Shown one piece after another: positions 16,683-25,357 of a DNA stretch of 64,000 nt. The stretch's first letter is position 1, and the number at the start of each line of letters is the position of its first letter. The stretch covers positions 1 to 64,000 of the forward strand of contig NZ_VORU01000011.1 in NCBI RefSeq assembly GCF_007997135.1, given 5' to 3'. The translations under genes and the position numbers were made by a program. The notes under the pieces are model-generated. The model was not told the origin of the DNA. It ran no database searches and saw only the letters and a list, made by a program, of their open reading frames with translations. The stretch comes from Aequorivita lipolytica (GTDB lineage Bacteria; Bacteroidota; Bacteroidia; Flavobacteriales; Flavobacteriaceae).

Positions 16683-16720
16683 TGTAACATAATTTTATTT
16701 TTATAATGGTTACAAATGTA
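16682..16720 (-). promoter_or_regulatory. XRE gene promoter with paired TTGTAAC/GTTACAA sites
   Basis: TTGTAAC (16682-16688) and GTTACAA (16709-16715) are inverted copies of one heptamer. The second overlaps an exact minus-strand -7 box (16713-16720, TACATTTG). This is the arrangement expected of an autorepressor operator. Confidence 0.5.
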
Positions 16721-16891
16721 TAATATTTTAAAATAACTACGTAAATAAATCTTACGGAATAAGTTATTATTTAAATTTTTACTTTAAATGAATATGCTTA
16801 ACTATATAGTTTTAAATAAACTAATATTGTTTTTGAAAATAAGGCGCTAATTAATATACTGTAGCGGTCAGTCAGAGAGAAACCTGTTTAC

Positions 16892-16962
16892 TGTTGTAAT
16901 CACAAATCTAAGATTATAACGGTTACAACTGTAAACAAGTCATTGTTTAACTTTGTAAACTA
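16892..16962 (+). promoter_or_regulatory. M14 peptidase promoter with GTTACAA-type sites
   Basis: TTGTAAT (16894-16900), GTTACAA (16922-16928) and TTTGTAAAC (about 16952-16960) surround the exact -7 box TAACTTTG (16948-16955), 18 bp before the ATG. The shared motif with the divergent XRE gene suggests common control. Confidence 0.5.
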
Positions 16963-16973
16963 TAATTAGAAAT

Positions 16974-18140
16974 ATGAAAATTGATCGTTGGTACGGTAAT
17001 CATTTTGAGACTCATTTAAGAGGTAGATATATATCCATGCAGAGCATATATCCATTGTTGGATCTCTATAAACGGACGTATGAAATTTCGGTGGAGGGAC
17101 TTTCGGAAATGGGTCAGGACATTCCGTTGATTAAAATTGGGGATGGTGATAAGATAGTTTTGGGCTGGTCCCAAATGCACGGAAATGAATCCACAACCAC
17201 CAAAGCAATTTTTGATTTTCTGAAATTTATAAATCAGAAGCAATTTTTCCAGTCAGAAATTGAAGGATTTTTAAATTCTTATACTTTTTACGTTTTCCCG
17301 ATACTTAATCCAGATGGCGCAGAACTTTACACGCGTGAAAACGCTAATGGCGTAGATTTAAATCGTGATGCCCAAGACTTGTCGCAAATGGAAAGTCAAT
17401 GTCTTCGAGGAGCTTTTGACAAGCTTCAACCCTCACTTTGTTTGAATCTTCACGATCAGCGTTCCATTTATGGATTTAAAGGAGGTAAACCGGCTACGGT
17501 TTCATTTCTATCGCCTGCTGCTGATAAAAACAGAACCGTAACCGATGCGAGAAAAATTGCAATGCAGTTTATATTAAAAATGAATCATACGCTTCAAAAA
17601 TACATTCCTGGGCAGATAGGCAGATATGATGATAGCTTTAACGAAGCCTGTGTTGGCGATACGTTTCAAAATATGGGTGTGCCAACTATTTTGTTTGAAG
17701 CTGGTCACTATGATCAGGACTATAACCGGGAAAAAACAAGAGAATATATATTTTATGCGCTGCTTGCGTTATTCAATATTACCGATAGGGATATTGACTC
17801 ATTAAATTATAAAGATTATTTTGGAATTCCTGAGAATAAAAAAAATTACAATGATTTTATTTTGAGAAATGTAAAATTGGAAAATAGGCAAGAAGTAGTT
17901 TCAATCACAATCCAATATCGTGAAATTTTGAGAAATGAAATAATTGTATTTGAGCCATTTATCGATAAAATTGGAAACTTGGAAAATCAATATGGCTATG
18001 TTGAGGAAAATGCGAAGGGTAGTGAAATTTTAACAAATCCGCAAGAAAATTTAACAGTTGGCACAAATATTTCAGAAATTATTGATAAAAAAGATAAATC
18101 AATGATTTATTTTCAAAAAATAAATTCATTTTTACAGTAA
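16974..18140 (+). CDS. M14-family zinc carboxypeptidase-like protein
   Basis: The 388 residues carry the M14 zinc ligands His69 and Glu72 in QMHGNES and His160 in LNLHDQ. The substrate-binding region is NGVDLNRD (Arg131) and the catalytic glutamate is Glu242 in ILFEAGHY. There is no signal peptide, so it probably acts in the cytoplasm. M14 members remove C-terminal residues or cleave amide bonds in peptides and cell-wall fragments; the substrate here is unknown. About 130 C-terminal residues beyond the catalytic domain match nothing I know. It is divergent from an XRE regulator that shares operator-like sites. Confidence 0.85.
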   Translation: MKIDRWYGNHFETHLRGRYISMQSIYPLLDLYKRTYEISVEGLSEMGQDIPLIKIGDGDKIVLGWSQMHGNESTTTKAIFDFLKFINQKQFFQSEIEGFLNSYTFYVFPILNPDGAELYTRENANGVDLNRDAQDLSQMESQCLRGAFDKLQPSLCLNLHDQRSIYGFKGGKPATVSFLSPAADKNRTVTDARKIAMQFILKMNHTLQKYIPGQIGRYDDSFNEACVGDTFQNMGVPTILFEAGHYDQDYNREKTREYIFYALLALFNITDRDIDSLNYKDYFGIPENKKNYNDFILRNVKLENRQEVVSITIQYREILRNEIIVFEPFIDKIGNLENQYGYVEENAKGSEILTNPQENLTVGTNISEIIDKKDKSMIYFQKINSFLQ

Positions 18141-18147
18141 AACTTGC

Positions 18148-18155
18148 TAGTTTTG
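18148..18155 (+). promoter_or_regulatory. -7 promoter box for the Lrp-type regulator
   Basis: TAGTTTTG is an exact TAnnTTTG match, 17 bp before the ATG at 18173. Confidence 0.4.
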
Positions 18156-18172
18156 CAAAAAAAATAAGAAAT

Positions 18173-18652
18173 ATGCCAAAGTTTAAATTAGACGAAACAG
18201 ATCACAAAATTCTTGACCTTTTAATAGACAATACAAGAATACCTTTTACTGATATTGCGAAGAAATTAGAAATATCTGCCGGAACAATCCACGTGAGAGT
18301 TAAAAAGATGGAAGAAGCAGGTATCATAACAGGATCATCTCTCCAGGTAGATTATAAAAAACTTGGATATTCATTTATAGCTTACGTGGGTGTTTTTATA
18401 TTCAAAACCTCACAGACCCAATTCGTTTTGGAACGTATCAGTGAGATTCCTTTCGTAACAGTTGCGCACGTAACTACCGGAAAGTTCAATATTTTCTGTA
18501 AAATTAGAGCACGTGATACTGCCCACGCAAAAGATATTATCTATCAGATTGATGATATTGAGGGAGTAAGCCGCACTGAAACTATGATTTCTATGGAAGA
18601 AAGCATTAATGACAAAAAGAGATTGCTGCATTCCATATTCAATGAAATTTAA
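18173..18652 (+). CDS. Lrp/AsnC-family transcriptional regulator
   Basis: The 159 residues have an N-terminal winged HTH (about 1-60: DETDHKILDLLIDNTRIPFT, then AKKLEISAGTIHVRVKKMEE) and a C-terminal RAM/AsnC ligand domain (about 70-150) with the VAHVTTGKFNIFCKIRA strand block. The family senses amino acids and forms octameric or larger assemblies that bend DNA. The effector and targets are unknown. It is a single gene with its own promoter box and terminator. Confidence 0.93.
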   Translation: MPKFKLDETDHKILDLLIDNTRIPFTDIAKKLEISAGTIHVRVKKMEEAGIITGSSLQVDYKKLGYSFIAYVGVFIFKTSQTQFVLERISEIPFVTVAHVTTGKFNIFCKIRARDTAHAKDIIYQIDDIEGVSRTETMISMEESINDKKRLLHSIFNEI

Positions 18653-18673
18653 TTTTCAAACTTATTTAATTGG

Positions 18674-18705
18674 AAACCTTTGCTTTGCGGCAAAGGTTTT
18701 TTTTA
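18674..18705 (+). terminator. Intrinsic terminator after the Lrp-type gene
   Basis: Perfect 10-bp stem AAACCTTTGC (18674-18683) with GCAAAGGTTT (18690-18699), 6-nt loop, then eight or more T residues. Confidence 0.9.
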
Positions 18706-18721
18706 TCTTTAAAATAAAACT

Positions 18722-19237
18722 ATGACAAGCACTGAGCTTAGTTCTTCAGAATATAATATTTATTATAAAGGATATATTGATTTGGTGAAGGAAGCTCCCC
18801 TAGTCCCGGTTTTGGAAGAAGGAATGGCAAAAGTTGTAGAGTTTTTTAAAGAATTACCCATTTCAAAATGGCAATACCGTTACGCTGAAAATAAATGGAC
18901 GCCCAAAGATATATTACAGCATATAATTGATACCGAAAGAGTTTTTGCATATCGAGCTTTATATTTTTCAAGAGCAGATGACGTTAATTTAATAGGTTTC
19001 GATGAAAACCTTTTTGCTGATAATGCATTGGCAAATACCAAAACTCCCGAAAATATTTTACAGGAATATATCGCAGTTCGGAATGCAAGTATTTGTCTCT
19101 TTAAAGCATTTGAAGATATCCAGCTTAAACGCACCGGAACAGCTAATGGCAGTGATATGTCCGTTGCTGCAATTGGTTTTATAATCTGCGGTCACGAATT
19201 ACATCATGTTAACATTATTAACGAACGTTACCTTTAA
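18722..19237 (+). CDS. DinB-superfamily protein
   Basis: The 171 residues form the four-helix bundle of the DinB_2/YfiT type. The three metal-binding histidines are visible in QHIIDTER, and in HELHHVNII near the C-terminus. Related proteins include thiol-dependent transferases (bacillithiol, mycothiol) and DNA-damage-induced proteins. No reaction can be assigned here. The TAA is directly followed by the ATG of the YihY gene, so they are co-transcribed. Confidence 0.88.
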   Translation: MTSTELSSSEYNIYYKGYIDLVKEAPLVPVLEEGMAKVVEFFKELPISKWQYRYAENKWTPKDILQHIIDTERVFAYRALYFSRADDVNLIGFDENLFADNALANTKTPENILQEYIAVRNASICLFKAFEDIQLKRTGTANGSDMSVAAIGFIICGHELHHVNIINERYL

Positions 19238-20194
19238 ATGAAATTTTTAAAACTTTTAAAAGATACCTATCTAAGTTGGGATAAAAATGATCCTTGGGCA
19301 AAAAGTGCTGTAATCGCCTATTATGCCCTATTTTCATTACCATCTCTGCTAATTATAACCGTTCATTTTGCGGGTGTATTTTTTGGTAGGGAAGCTGTAG
19401 AAGGTAGGATAACTGGTGAAATTAGTGGTCTAATAGGGCAGGGAAGTGCAGAGCTAATACAAGCTATGATCATAAACTCTGCATTATCAGAAAGTTCGGT
19501 TCTTTTTGTGTTATTTGGAGTAGGAGTTTTAATTTTTGGAGCAACAGGTGTATTTTTTCAACTTCAAAAAGCCTTAAATAATATTTGGAGCGTGCGCGCA
19601 AAAAAAAATACTTTATTAGATACATTAAAGCGAAGGGCTATCTCATTTGGAATGGTGTTAGCGATTGGGCTGTTGTTGTTAATTTCCTTAGTAATCACCA
19701 GCGCAATCAATGCCTTAAGCGATTTAATAGGAAATTATTACACCGATCTTTCATCTCAAGTAGTACAAATCCTGAATTTCCTTTTTTCACAAATAATAAT
19801 CACCGCTTTGTTTGCTACAATCTTTACTTTGTTGCCAGATGTTAAGATAAAGTGGAAAACTAATCTTATTGGAGCTTTTATGACTTCGCTACTTTTTCTT
19901 GCCGGTAAATATTTGATTGGTTTTTATTTTTCCGCATCAGACCCAGCTTCTGTCTATGGTGCTGCCGGAAGTTTGGTGCTTATCCTTCTGTGGGTTTATT
20001 ACACCTGTCTAATACTGTTCTTTGGAGCTGAATTTACGGTGAATTGGGCACTACTTCGAAATATTAAAATTGAGCCAAGCAGCAATGCTACATTATCCTA
20101 CGAGTTGGAAATGGAAAAACTTCGTGCATTCAAACAAAAAGTTGAAGAGGATAAAAAAAAAGCTCAAACCTTAGAGAATAATAGTTCTTCTTAG
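19238..20194 (+). CDS. YihY/virulence factor BrkB family membrane protein
   Basis: The 318 residues have six predicted membrane helices. Family hallmarks are WAKSAVIAYYALFSLPSL at the start, the FGATGVFFQLQKALNNIW segment near residue 100 and a YGAAGSLVLILLWVYYTCLI block near 245. The C-terminus is a charged, coiled tail (about 285-318). The family was once wrongly called RNase BN; its true function is unsettled. It starts immediately after the DinB stop codon, with no intergenic base. Confidence 0.92.
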   Translation: MKFLKLLKDTYLSWDKNDPWAKSAVIAYYALFSLPSLLIITVHFAGVFFGREAVEGRITGEISGLIGQGSAELIQAMIINSALSESSVLFVLFGVGVLIFGATGVFFQLQKALNNIWSVRAKKNTLLDTLKRRAISFGMVLAIGLLLLISLVITSAINALSDLIGNYYTDLSSQVVQILNFLFSQIIITALFATIFTLLPDVKIKWKTNLIGAFMTSLLFLAGKYLIGFYFSASDPASVYGAAGSLVLILLWVYYTCLILFFGAEFTVNWALLRNIKIEPSSNATLSYELEMEKLRAFKQKVEEDKKKAQTLENNSSS

Positions 20195-20301
20195 CATTTC
20201 TTAACAAAGATTAGTAAAAGATTAATACCATATAATTGATAAGACACAATCTCTACGTTATCTTTAATTTGAATTAATTGTTTAACTAAAAAGAAAAAAT
20301 T

Positions 20302-20850
20302 ATGAATAAGAGAATTGCAATTTTAGCTACAGACGGATTTGAAGAATCTGAATTGAAATCACCAAAAGAGGCGATGGAAAAAGAAGGTTTCACCGTAGAG
20401 ATTATAAGTGAAAAGAGTGGGAAAATTAAAAGTTGGGCAGATGGAAACTGGAGCAATGAGTATAATGTTGACAAAACTATTGAAAACGCATCTCCGGCAG
20501 ACTATAACGCACTGGTAGTTCCAGGAGGCGTAATAAACCCTGACAAATTAAGAAGAAACGAGAGTGCATTGAAATTTGTACAGCATTTCTTTGAGCAGAA
20601 AAAACCTGTTGCCTCAATATGCCACGGGCCACAAATACTAATTTCTGCTGGAGTAGTTAAGGGAAGAAAAATGACTTCTTTTAGCTCCATCAAAGATGAT
20701 TTGATAAATGCCGGAGCAAATTGGGTAGACCAGGAAGTAGTTGTAGATGAAGGTTTCGTTACAAGTAGAAACCCAAATGATTTACCAGCCTTCAATTCAA
20801 AATTAATTGAAGAGATTAAAGAAGGTAAGCACGAACTTCAACACGCTTAA
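20302..20850 (+). CDS. DJ-1/PfpI-family protein (YhbO-like)
   Basis: The 182 residues show the PfpI fold with Glu15 in DGFEESEL and the nucleophile Cys107 next to His108 in SICHGPQ. These proteins were described as intracellular proteases and more recently as protein/nucleotide deglycases or glyoxalases; stress protection is the common theme. The length is typical of the type I glutamine amidotransferase-like branch. It is a single gene. A TATCTTTA box, one mismatch from TAnnTTTG, lies at 20259-20266. Confidence 0.93.
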   Translation: MNKRIAILATDGFEESELKSPKEAMEKEGFTVEIISEKSGKIKSWADGNWSNEYNVDKTIENASPADYNALVVPGGVINPDKLRRNESALKFVQHFFEQKKPVASICHGPQILISAGVVKGRKMTSFSSIKDDLINAGANWVDQEVVVDEGFVTSRNPNDLPAFNSKLIEEIKEGKHELQHA

Positions 20851-20873
20851 TAGCAATAAAAGTTTATAAAAGT

Positions 20874-20901
20874 AAAAAAGAGGCTCTCTAGCCTCTTTTT
20901 T
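20874..20901. terminator. Bidirectional intrinsic terminator
   Basis: The perfect stem AAAAAAGAGGCT (20874-20885) with AGCCTCTTTTTT (20890-20901) has a 4-nt loop. A run on one side and T run on the other serve both the DJ-1 gene (+) and the convergent gene at 20917-21210 (-). Confidence 0.9.
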
Positions 20902-20916
20902 TATGGAAGGAAATTA

Positions 20917-21210
20917 TCATTCCTCCTCGTCCATTTTTTTTCTCTCTGGGATTTCGCTTATAGGTTCATTGAAGTCTGCATCATCGTAGTCATCTTCATC
21001 AAAATTGGCCATTGTTATTTCTAAACGAGAACTCACTTTTACTAGATAAATAGTGTCATCCGTTCTTACCTCAACAGCTTCAACGGTTTCATTCTTAGCA
21101 TTTTTAAAAGTTATAACATGGTCGTCATCATATCCATCGGGATACTTTTCCACTAATAAAGAAAGTATTTCTGGGGTTAACTTTCGGTAGTCTACAATAA
21201 TTCGCTTCAT
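20917..21210 (-). CDS. Conserved small acidic protein, function unknown
   Basis: The 97 residues start MKRIIVDYRKL and have a compact mixed alpha/beta N-terminal part (about 1-68). A very acidic tail follows (FDEDDYDDADFNEPISEIPE). There is no signal peptide or membrane segment, so it is probably cytoplasmic. It lies on the same strand upstream of nothing else and shares a bidirectional terminator with the DJ-1 gene. aroB is 77 bp upstream on the same strand, so read-through from the aroB promoter is possible. I do not recognise the family. Confidence 0.75.
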   Translation of the reverse strand: MKRIIVDYRKLTPEILSLLVEKYPDGYDDDHVITFKNAKNETVEAVEVRTDDTIYLVKVSSRLEITMANFDEDDYDDADFNEPISEIPERKKMDEEE

Positions 21211-21287
21211 TTACAATTCAATCTTAAGGTTTGTGGTTATAAAACTATTCAAAAATAGAGGAGATAAAAATATTTTCAAGAAAATTT

Positions 21288-22358
21288 TTAGAAATTTTTA
21301 TAATATTCAAAAGCACTGTAAATAAGCGTGTTATTTACCACACAGTCACTTTTGTAAAGCCCAATGTCCTCCAAAAGTACAAACAGCACTTTCCCATTCC
21401 GATTTTTTTTGTCGAAAACAAGCAGTTTTATCACTTCTTTAATATCATTTTGAGTAAACGTTTGCTTGGGGAAATGGTGCAGAATAGTTTGGGTAACATC
21501 TTTAAGAGTTTCCTTGGGAAACCCTAAACTTTCTTCTGAAATGTGAGTAGCCAAAACAATTCCAATTGCCACGGCTTCTCCGTGAAGCAAGGTTGGCTTG
21601 TTGTCGTTTTCAAGAAAATAAGATTCAATCGCGTGCCCGAGCGTATGGCCATAATTCAGGGTTTTACGAAGGTTTTTCTCCAAGGGATCTTTAGTTACTA
21701 TCTTCTTCTTTATTTCAACCGAATCCCAAATCAATTTTTCAAATTCAATTTTATTTGAAAAGTCAGCAGTTTTTATACGTTCCCAATAAGCTTTATCGTG
21801 AATCAGGCCGTGCTTTAGCATTTCGGCAAGACCTGATATAATATGTGCCTGAGGCAAAGTCTCTAAAAATTTAGTGTCCAGAATAACCATTTCCGGAAGA
21901 TTTATTACGCCGATTTGGTTCTTTATATGCCCAAGGTCAACTCCGTTTTTTCCTCCCACAGATGCATCTACCATAGCAAGAAGTGAGGTTGGAATATTAA
22001 TAAATTGAAGTCCGCGTTTAAAGGTTGAGGCTACAAAACCACCAAGATCGGTAACTACGCCGCCGCCCAAATTTATAATAAGACTGTTTCTATCAGCACC
22101 TTTTTCTGAAAGTGTATTCCAAACATTTAGACAGGTTTCAATGTTTTTAAACTTTTCACCTGCGGAGATAGTAATTGTTTCAAACCCATTTTCAGATGGA
22201 TAATTTTTATGGAAGTAGGGCAAACAATGTTTTTGAGTGTTTTCGTCAATTATGACAAAAACTTTTGTATTTCCCTGTTGGTCAAGGTGTTTTGAAAATA
22301 CCTCCCAAGCCATTCCATTGTTGTAAACCAGTCCTTTTTCCTCTAGGATATTTTCCAT
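21288..22358 (-). CDS. aroB: 3-Dehydroquinate synthase
   Basis: It converts DAHP to 3-dehydroquinate, the second step of the shikimate pathway, with NAD and a divalent metal. The 356 residues show GGGVVTDLGGFVASTFKRG near 98-116, the NIPTSLLAMVDASVGGK block, and the metal-binding histidines in NYGHTLGHAIE and LLHGEAVAIG. Its promoter box TAGATTTG (minus strand, 22391-22398) lies back to back with that of proline dehydrogenase. Confidence 0.97.
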   Translation of the reverse strand: MENILEEKGLVYNNGMAWEVFSKHLDQQGNTKVFVIIDENTQKHCLPYFHKNYPSENGFETITISAGEKFKNIETCLNVWNTLSEKGADRNSLIINLGGGVVTDLGGFVASTFKRGLQFINIPTSLLAMVDASVGGKNGVDLGHIKNQIGVINLPEMVILDTKFLETLPQAHIISGLAEMLKHGLIHDKAYWERIKTADFSNKIEFEKLIWDSVEIKKKIVTKDPLEKNLRKTLNYGHTLGHAIESYFLENDNKPTLLHGEAVAIGIVLATHISEESLGFPKETLKDVTQTILHHFPKQTFTQNDIKEVIKLLVFDKKNRNGKVLFVLLEDIGLYKSDCVVNNTLIYSAFEYYKNF

Positions 22359-22390
22359 TAATTATTGATTTAAGTCGCATATTCAGAATT

Positions 22391-22408
22391 CAAATCTAAC
22401 TATATTTG
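22391..22408. promoter_or_regulatory. Back-to-back divergent promoters of aroB and proline dehydrogenase
   Basis: CAAATCTA (22391-22398), read on the minus strand, is TAGATTTG for aroB. TATATTTG (22401-22408) is the plus-strand box for proline dehydrogenase. Both are exact TAnnTTTG matches, only 2 bp apart, each 20-33 bp from its start codon. RNA polymerase could not occupy both at once. Confidence 0.5.
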
Positions 22409-22427
22409 CACACTTTATTATAATTAT

Positions 22428-23600
22428 ATGATCTCAAATTCCCTATTCGATAATACTAAAACTGCTTTTAGGCTGAAGAGTGATTCCGAACTGGAAAGAG
22501 CCTATTTTCTTTTCAAAATGATTTCTAAAGAGCCGCTTGTAAAGATAGGTACGGCAGTAACAAAATTTGCGCTCAACATAAATCTTCCGGTTGAGGGACT
22601 TATTCGTTCAACGGTTTTTGACCATTTTTGTGGGGGAGTAAGTGAAACCGATTGCATGGCTACCGTTGAAAAACTTTCGGACGTTGGGGTTTGTTCGGTT
22701 TTGGATTTTTCTGTTGAAGGGAAGGAAGAAGAGAAATATTTTGATTCAGCTGCAGCTAAGGTTATAGAGCTTACACAGTTTGCTAAAAATAAAAAGACAA
22801 TGCCTTTTTCGGTATTTAAACCAACAGGCTTTGGGCGTTTTAAACTTTTACAGAAAGTCACTGAAAAACAGGATTTGACCGAAGCGGAAACGCTGGAGTG
22901 GCAAAAGCTGGAGGCACGATATGATCAGGTTTCCAAAGTGGCCCACGATTGTAATATTAGGTTGTTGATTGACGGAGAAGAATCCTGGATGCAAGATGCA
23001 GCAGATGATCTTTGCGAAAAAATGATGGAAAAATATAACAAGGAAAAAGCCATCGTTTTTAACACATTGCAATGTTACAGATGGGACCGATTGGATTATA
23101 TGAAAAAAATGCACAGACGAGCCAAGGAAAAAGGCTATAAGCTTGGTTTCAAAATTGTTCGAGGCGCCTACATGGAAAAGGAAAATGAACGTGCGGCAGA
23201 GAAAGGCTACAAAACTCCTATTTGTGAAAGTAAAAAAGCTACAGACGACAATTTTAATGAAATTATGAAATACATAATGGACAACTTAATAGATATACAG
23301 TTGTTCGTAGGTACACATAATGAATTGAGTAATTATCTGGCTATGGAAATGATGGAGGAAAAAGGTATTTCCAAGAGCGATAACCACATCTGGTTCGGGC
23401 AACTTTTTGGGATGAGCGATCATATTACTTTCAACCTTGGTGCAGAGGGATACAATGTTACAAAGTATATTCCATTTGGTCCCGTTAAAGATGTGATGCC
23501 TTATTTAATACGTCGTGCGGAAGAAAACACTTCGGTTGCTGGACAAACAAGTAGGGAGCTTACACTTTTGAAAAAAGAAAAGAAAAGAAGAAAACTATAA
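22428..23600 (+). CDS. Proline dehydrogenase
   Basis: This FAD enzyme oxidises proline to pyrroline-5-carboxylate, the first step of proline catabolism. The 390 residues form the PRODH TIM barrel. Visible blocks are RLLIDGEESWMQ near 175-190, FNTLQCYRWDRLDYM, GFKIVRGAYMEKEN near 240, VGTHNELSN and the C-terminal RRAEENTSVAGQTSREL motif, whose arginines bind the proline carboxylate. It is a stand-alone enzyme, not a PutA fusion. The next gene is convergent, with a 14-bp gap. Confidence 0.95.
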   Translation: MISNSLFDNTKTAFRLKSDSELERAYFLFKMISKEPLVKIGTAVTKFALNINLPVEGLIRSTVFDHFCGGVSETDCMATVEKLSDVGVCSVLDFSVEGKEEEKYFDSAAAKVIELTQFAKNKKTMPFSVFKPTGFGRFKLLQKVTEKQDLTEAETLEWQKLEARYDQVSKVAHDCNIRLLIDGEESWMQDAADDLCEKMMEKYNKEKAIVFNTLQCYRWDRLDYMKKMHRRAKEKGYKLGFKIVRGAYMEKENERAAEKGYKTPICESKKATDDNFNEIMKYIMDNLIDIQLFVGTHNELSNYLAMEMMEEKGISKSDNHIWFGQLFGMSDHITFNLGAEGYNVTKYIPFGPVKDVMPYLIRRAEENTSVAGQTSRELTLLKKEKKRRKL

Positions 23601-23614
23601 GTTGGTCTATATTG

Positions 23615-23992
23615 CTAGTTTTCATTGACTCTTGCTTCCAGAACGGTAGCAAGTTCTTCACAGTTTTCAATTGTGATTTTGATATTTTTTTCTGAAATTT
23701 CGCCTTCAATTACATAGATTCTACAGGAATCCAATTCGGTATTGCTTTCTGAAAAAAGCACGTCGCCATCCTTTAAAAGAATGGAAACTGCCGAAGTATC
23801 CATTTGATTGTCTCGAAGCGTATTCAGCGTTTTATCTGAAAAAGCGCGTTTCTTCAGACTAATATTTTTAAGAGTTCTCGATTCGGGACCATAAGAGCAA
23901 GATGTCTTTTTTCCACTTAGGATAAAAAACAAAAGGGCTATTCCAATTATAAAGCCACCTGAAAAGTAAACCAGTCTGTAAGCTAATTTCAT
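23615..23992 (-). CDS. Small membrane-anchored protein (possibly DUF4258-like)
   Basis: The 125 residues have one N-terminal membrane helix (about 8-28, FSGGFIIGIALLFFILSG). A soluble domain follows with SCSYGPESRTLKNI, LKDGDVLFSESN, SCRIYVIEGEI and a terminal ITIENCEELATV. Three cysteines are present (two conserved-looking). From memory it resembles flavobacterial proteins labelled DUF4258; this needs a domain search. It is convergent with proline dehydrogenase and lies 108 bp downstream of the ald start-to-stop unit. Function unknown. Confidence 0.65.
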   Translation of the reverse strand: MKLAYRLVYFSGGFIIGIALLFFILSGKKTSCSYGPESRTLKNISLKKRAFSDKTLNTLRDNQMDTSAVSILLKDGDVLFSESNTELDSCRIYVIEGEISEKNIKITIENCEELATVLEARVNEN

Positions 23993-24100
23993 GTTTGGGA
24001 ATTAGGGATTTGTCAATTTAGAATTTATACATCTATTAGCAATCCTTTTAGGATTTTGGATGCTGATTATTTTCAATTTAAAATAATTGTGGAATAATTT

Positions 24101-25300
24101 TTAAAAAATCAATAGGTTAAGATCGCTGTACGGCATATCAAACCAATCTGCGACAGCCTTATTTGTTAGAATTCCGCGGTAAAAGTACAAACCATTTTTC
24201 AAACCATTATCAAAGCGGATGGCATTTTCAAGTCCGCCGCTTTCTGCAATTTCTAAAATATAGGGAGTGAAGATGTTGCTTATTGAAACAGAAGCTGTTT
24301 TTGGATAGCGTGCAGGAATATTTGGAACTCCGTAATGGATTACTTCATGTTTTATAAATGTGGGGTTGTCGTGACTTGTCATTTCTGTAGTTTCAAAGCA
24401 GCCGCCCATATCTACGCAAACGTCAATAATAACAGCACCTTTCTTCATATTCCGAACCATTTCCTCAGTTACAATTATCGGCGCACGGTTGTGACCGCGC
24501 ACCGCGCCAATTGCAACGTCGCAGCGCAATAGTGCTTTCATCAAATTTTTTGGTTGTACTGTGGAAGTGTATAAAATTCTACCCACGTTGGTCTGAATAG
24601 TTCGCAGTTTTGTAATTGAGCTATCAAAGACTTTTACGTTTGCACCCAAGCCGAGGGCAGATCGGACGGCAAATTCACCTACGGTACCAGCGCCAATAAC
24701 AACTACCTCAATAGGAGGAACGCCACTGATGTTTCCAAAGAGCAAACCATTTCCCTTTTTCGCATTAACCATAAGTTCTGCAGCAATAAGTACAGATGCA
24801 GTTCCTGCTATTTCACTTAAAGCCTTTACAGCAGGGTAGCTGTGGTCTTCGTCCTTGATAAATTCAAAAGCTAAGGCGGTTATTTTCTTTTTCGCCAGTG
24901 CGTTAAAATATGATTTTTGCCTTGTCTTTAATTGTAGGGCAGAAATTAAAACAGTTTTAGGATTAATCAGTTCCAATTCTTCCAGGGTAGGGGGTTCTAC
25001 TTTCAGAACCATGGGGCAACCGAATACCTTTTTTGTATCGGAAGTCAATTCAGCACCAGCTTCAGAATAATCTTTATCTGAAAACCCGGCTTCATCGCCC
25101 GCGCCATTTTCTATAAGTACCCTATGGCCATTATTAACGATAGCATTAACGGCATCGGGTGTTAAGCATATACGCTTTTCTTGAAAATAAGCTTCTTTTG
25201 GAATTCCTATATAAAGTTCTCCGCGTTGTCTTGATATTTCGAGCGTTTCTTCCTGCGGAAGCAGTTGCGCTCTGGTAAATGGTGATTTTGGTTTAGACAT
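24101..25300 (-). CDS. ald: Alanine dehydrogenase
   Basis: It interconverts alanine and pyruvate plus ammonia with NAD. The 399 residues belong to the AlaDH/PNT family. The N-terminal domain holds GIPKEAYFQEKRICLTP near 33-49 and the substrate lysine in VLKVEPP. The NAD-binding domain holds VVVIGAGTVGEFAVR near 200, and the family block GAVIIDVCVDMGGCFETT lies near 300. An N-terminal extension of about 30 residues precedes the usual start, as in other Bacteroidota members. The gene order ald, tsaE, porX, HD gene is typical of Flavobacteriaceae, interrupted here by the duplicated lipoprotein cassette. Confidence 0.93.
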   Translation of the reverse strand: MSKPKSPFTRAQLLPQEETLEISRQRGELYIGIPKEAYFQEKRICLTPDAVNAIVNNGHRVLIENGAGDEAGFSDKDYSEAGAELTSDTKKVFGCPMVLKVEPPTLEELELINPKTVLISALQLKTRQKSYFNALAKKKITALAFEFIKDEDHSYPAVKALSEIAGTASVLIAAELMVNAKKGNGLLFGNISGVPPIEVVVIGAGTVGEFAVRSALGLGANVKVFDSSITKLRTIQTNVGRILYTSTVQPKNLMKALLRCDVAIGAVRGHNRAPIIVTEEMVRNMKKGAVIIDVCVDMGGCFETTEMTSHDNPTFIKHEVIHYGVPNIPARYPKTASVSISNIFTPYILEIAESGGLENAIRFDNGLKNGLYFYRGILTNKAVADWFDMPYSDLNLLIF

Positions 25301-25357
25301 AATAAAAACTTGGCAGCTTCAATTTACGGAATAATATTGAGAATTAAGAAAGTGTGA

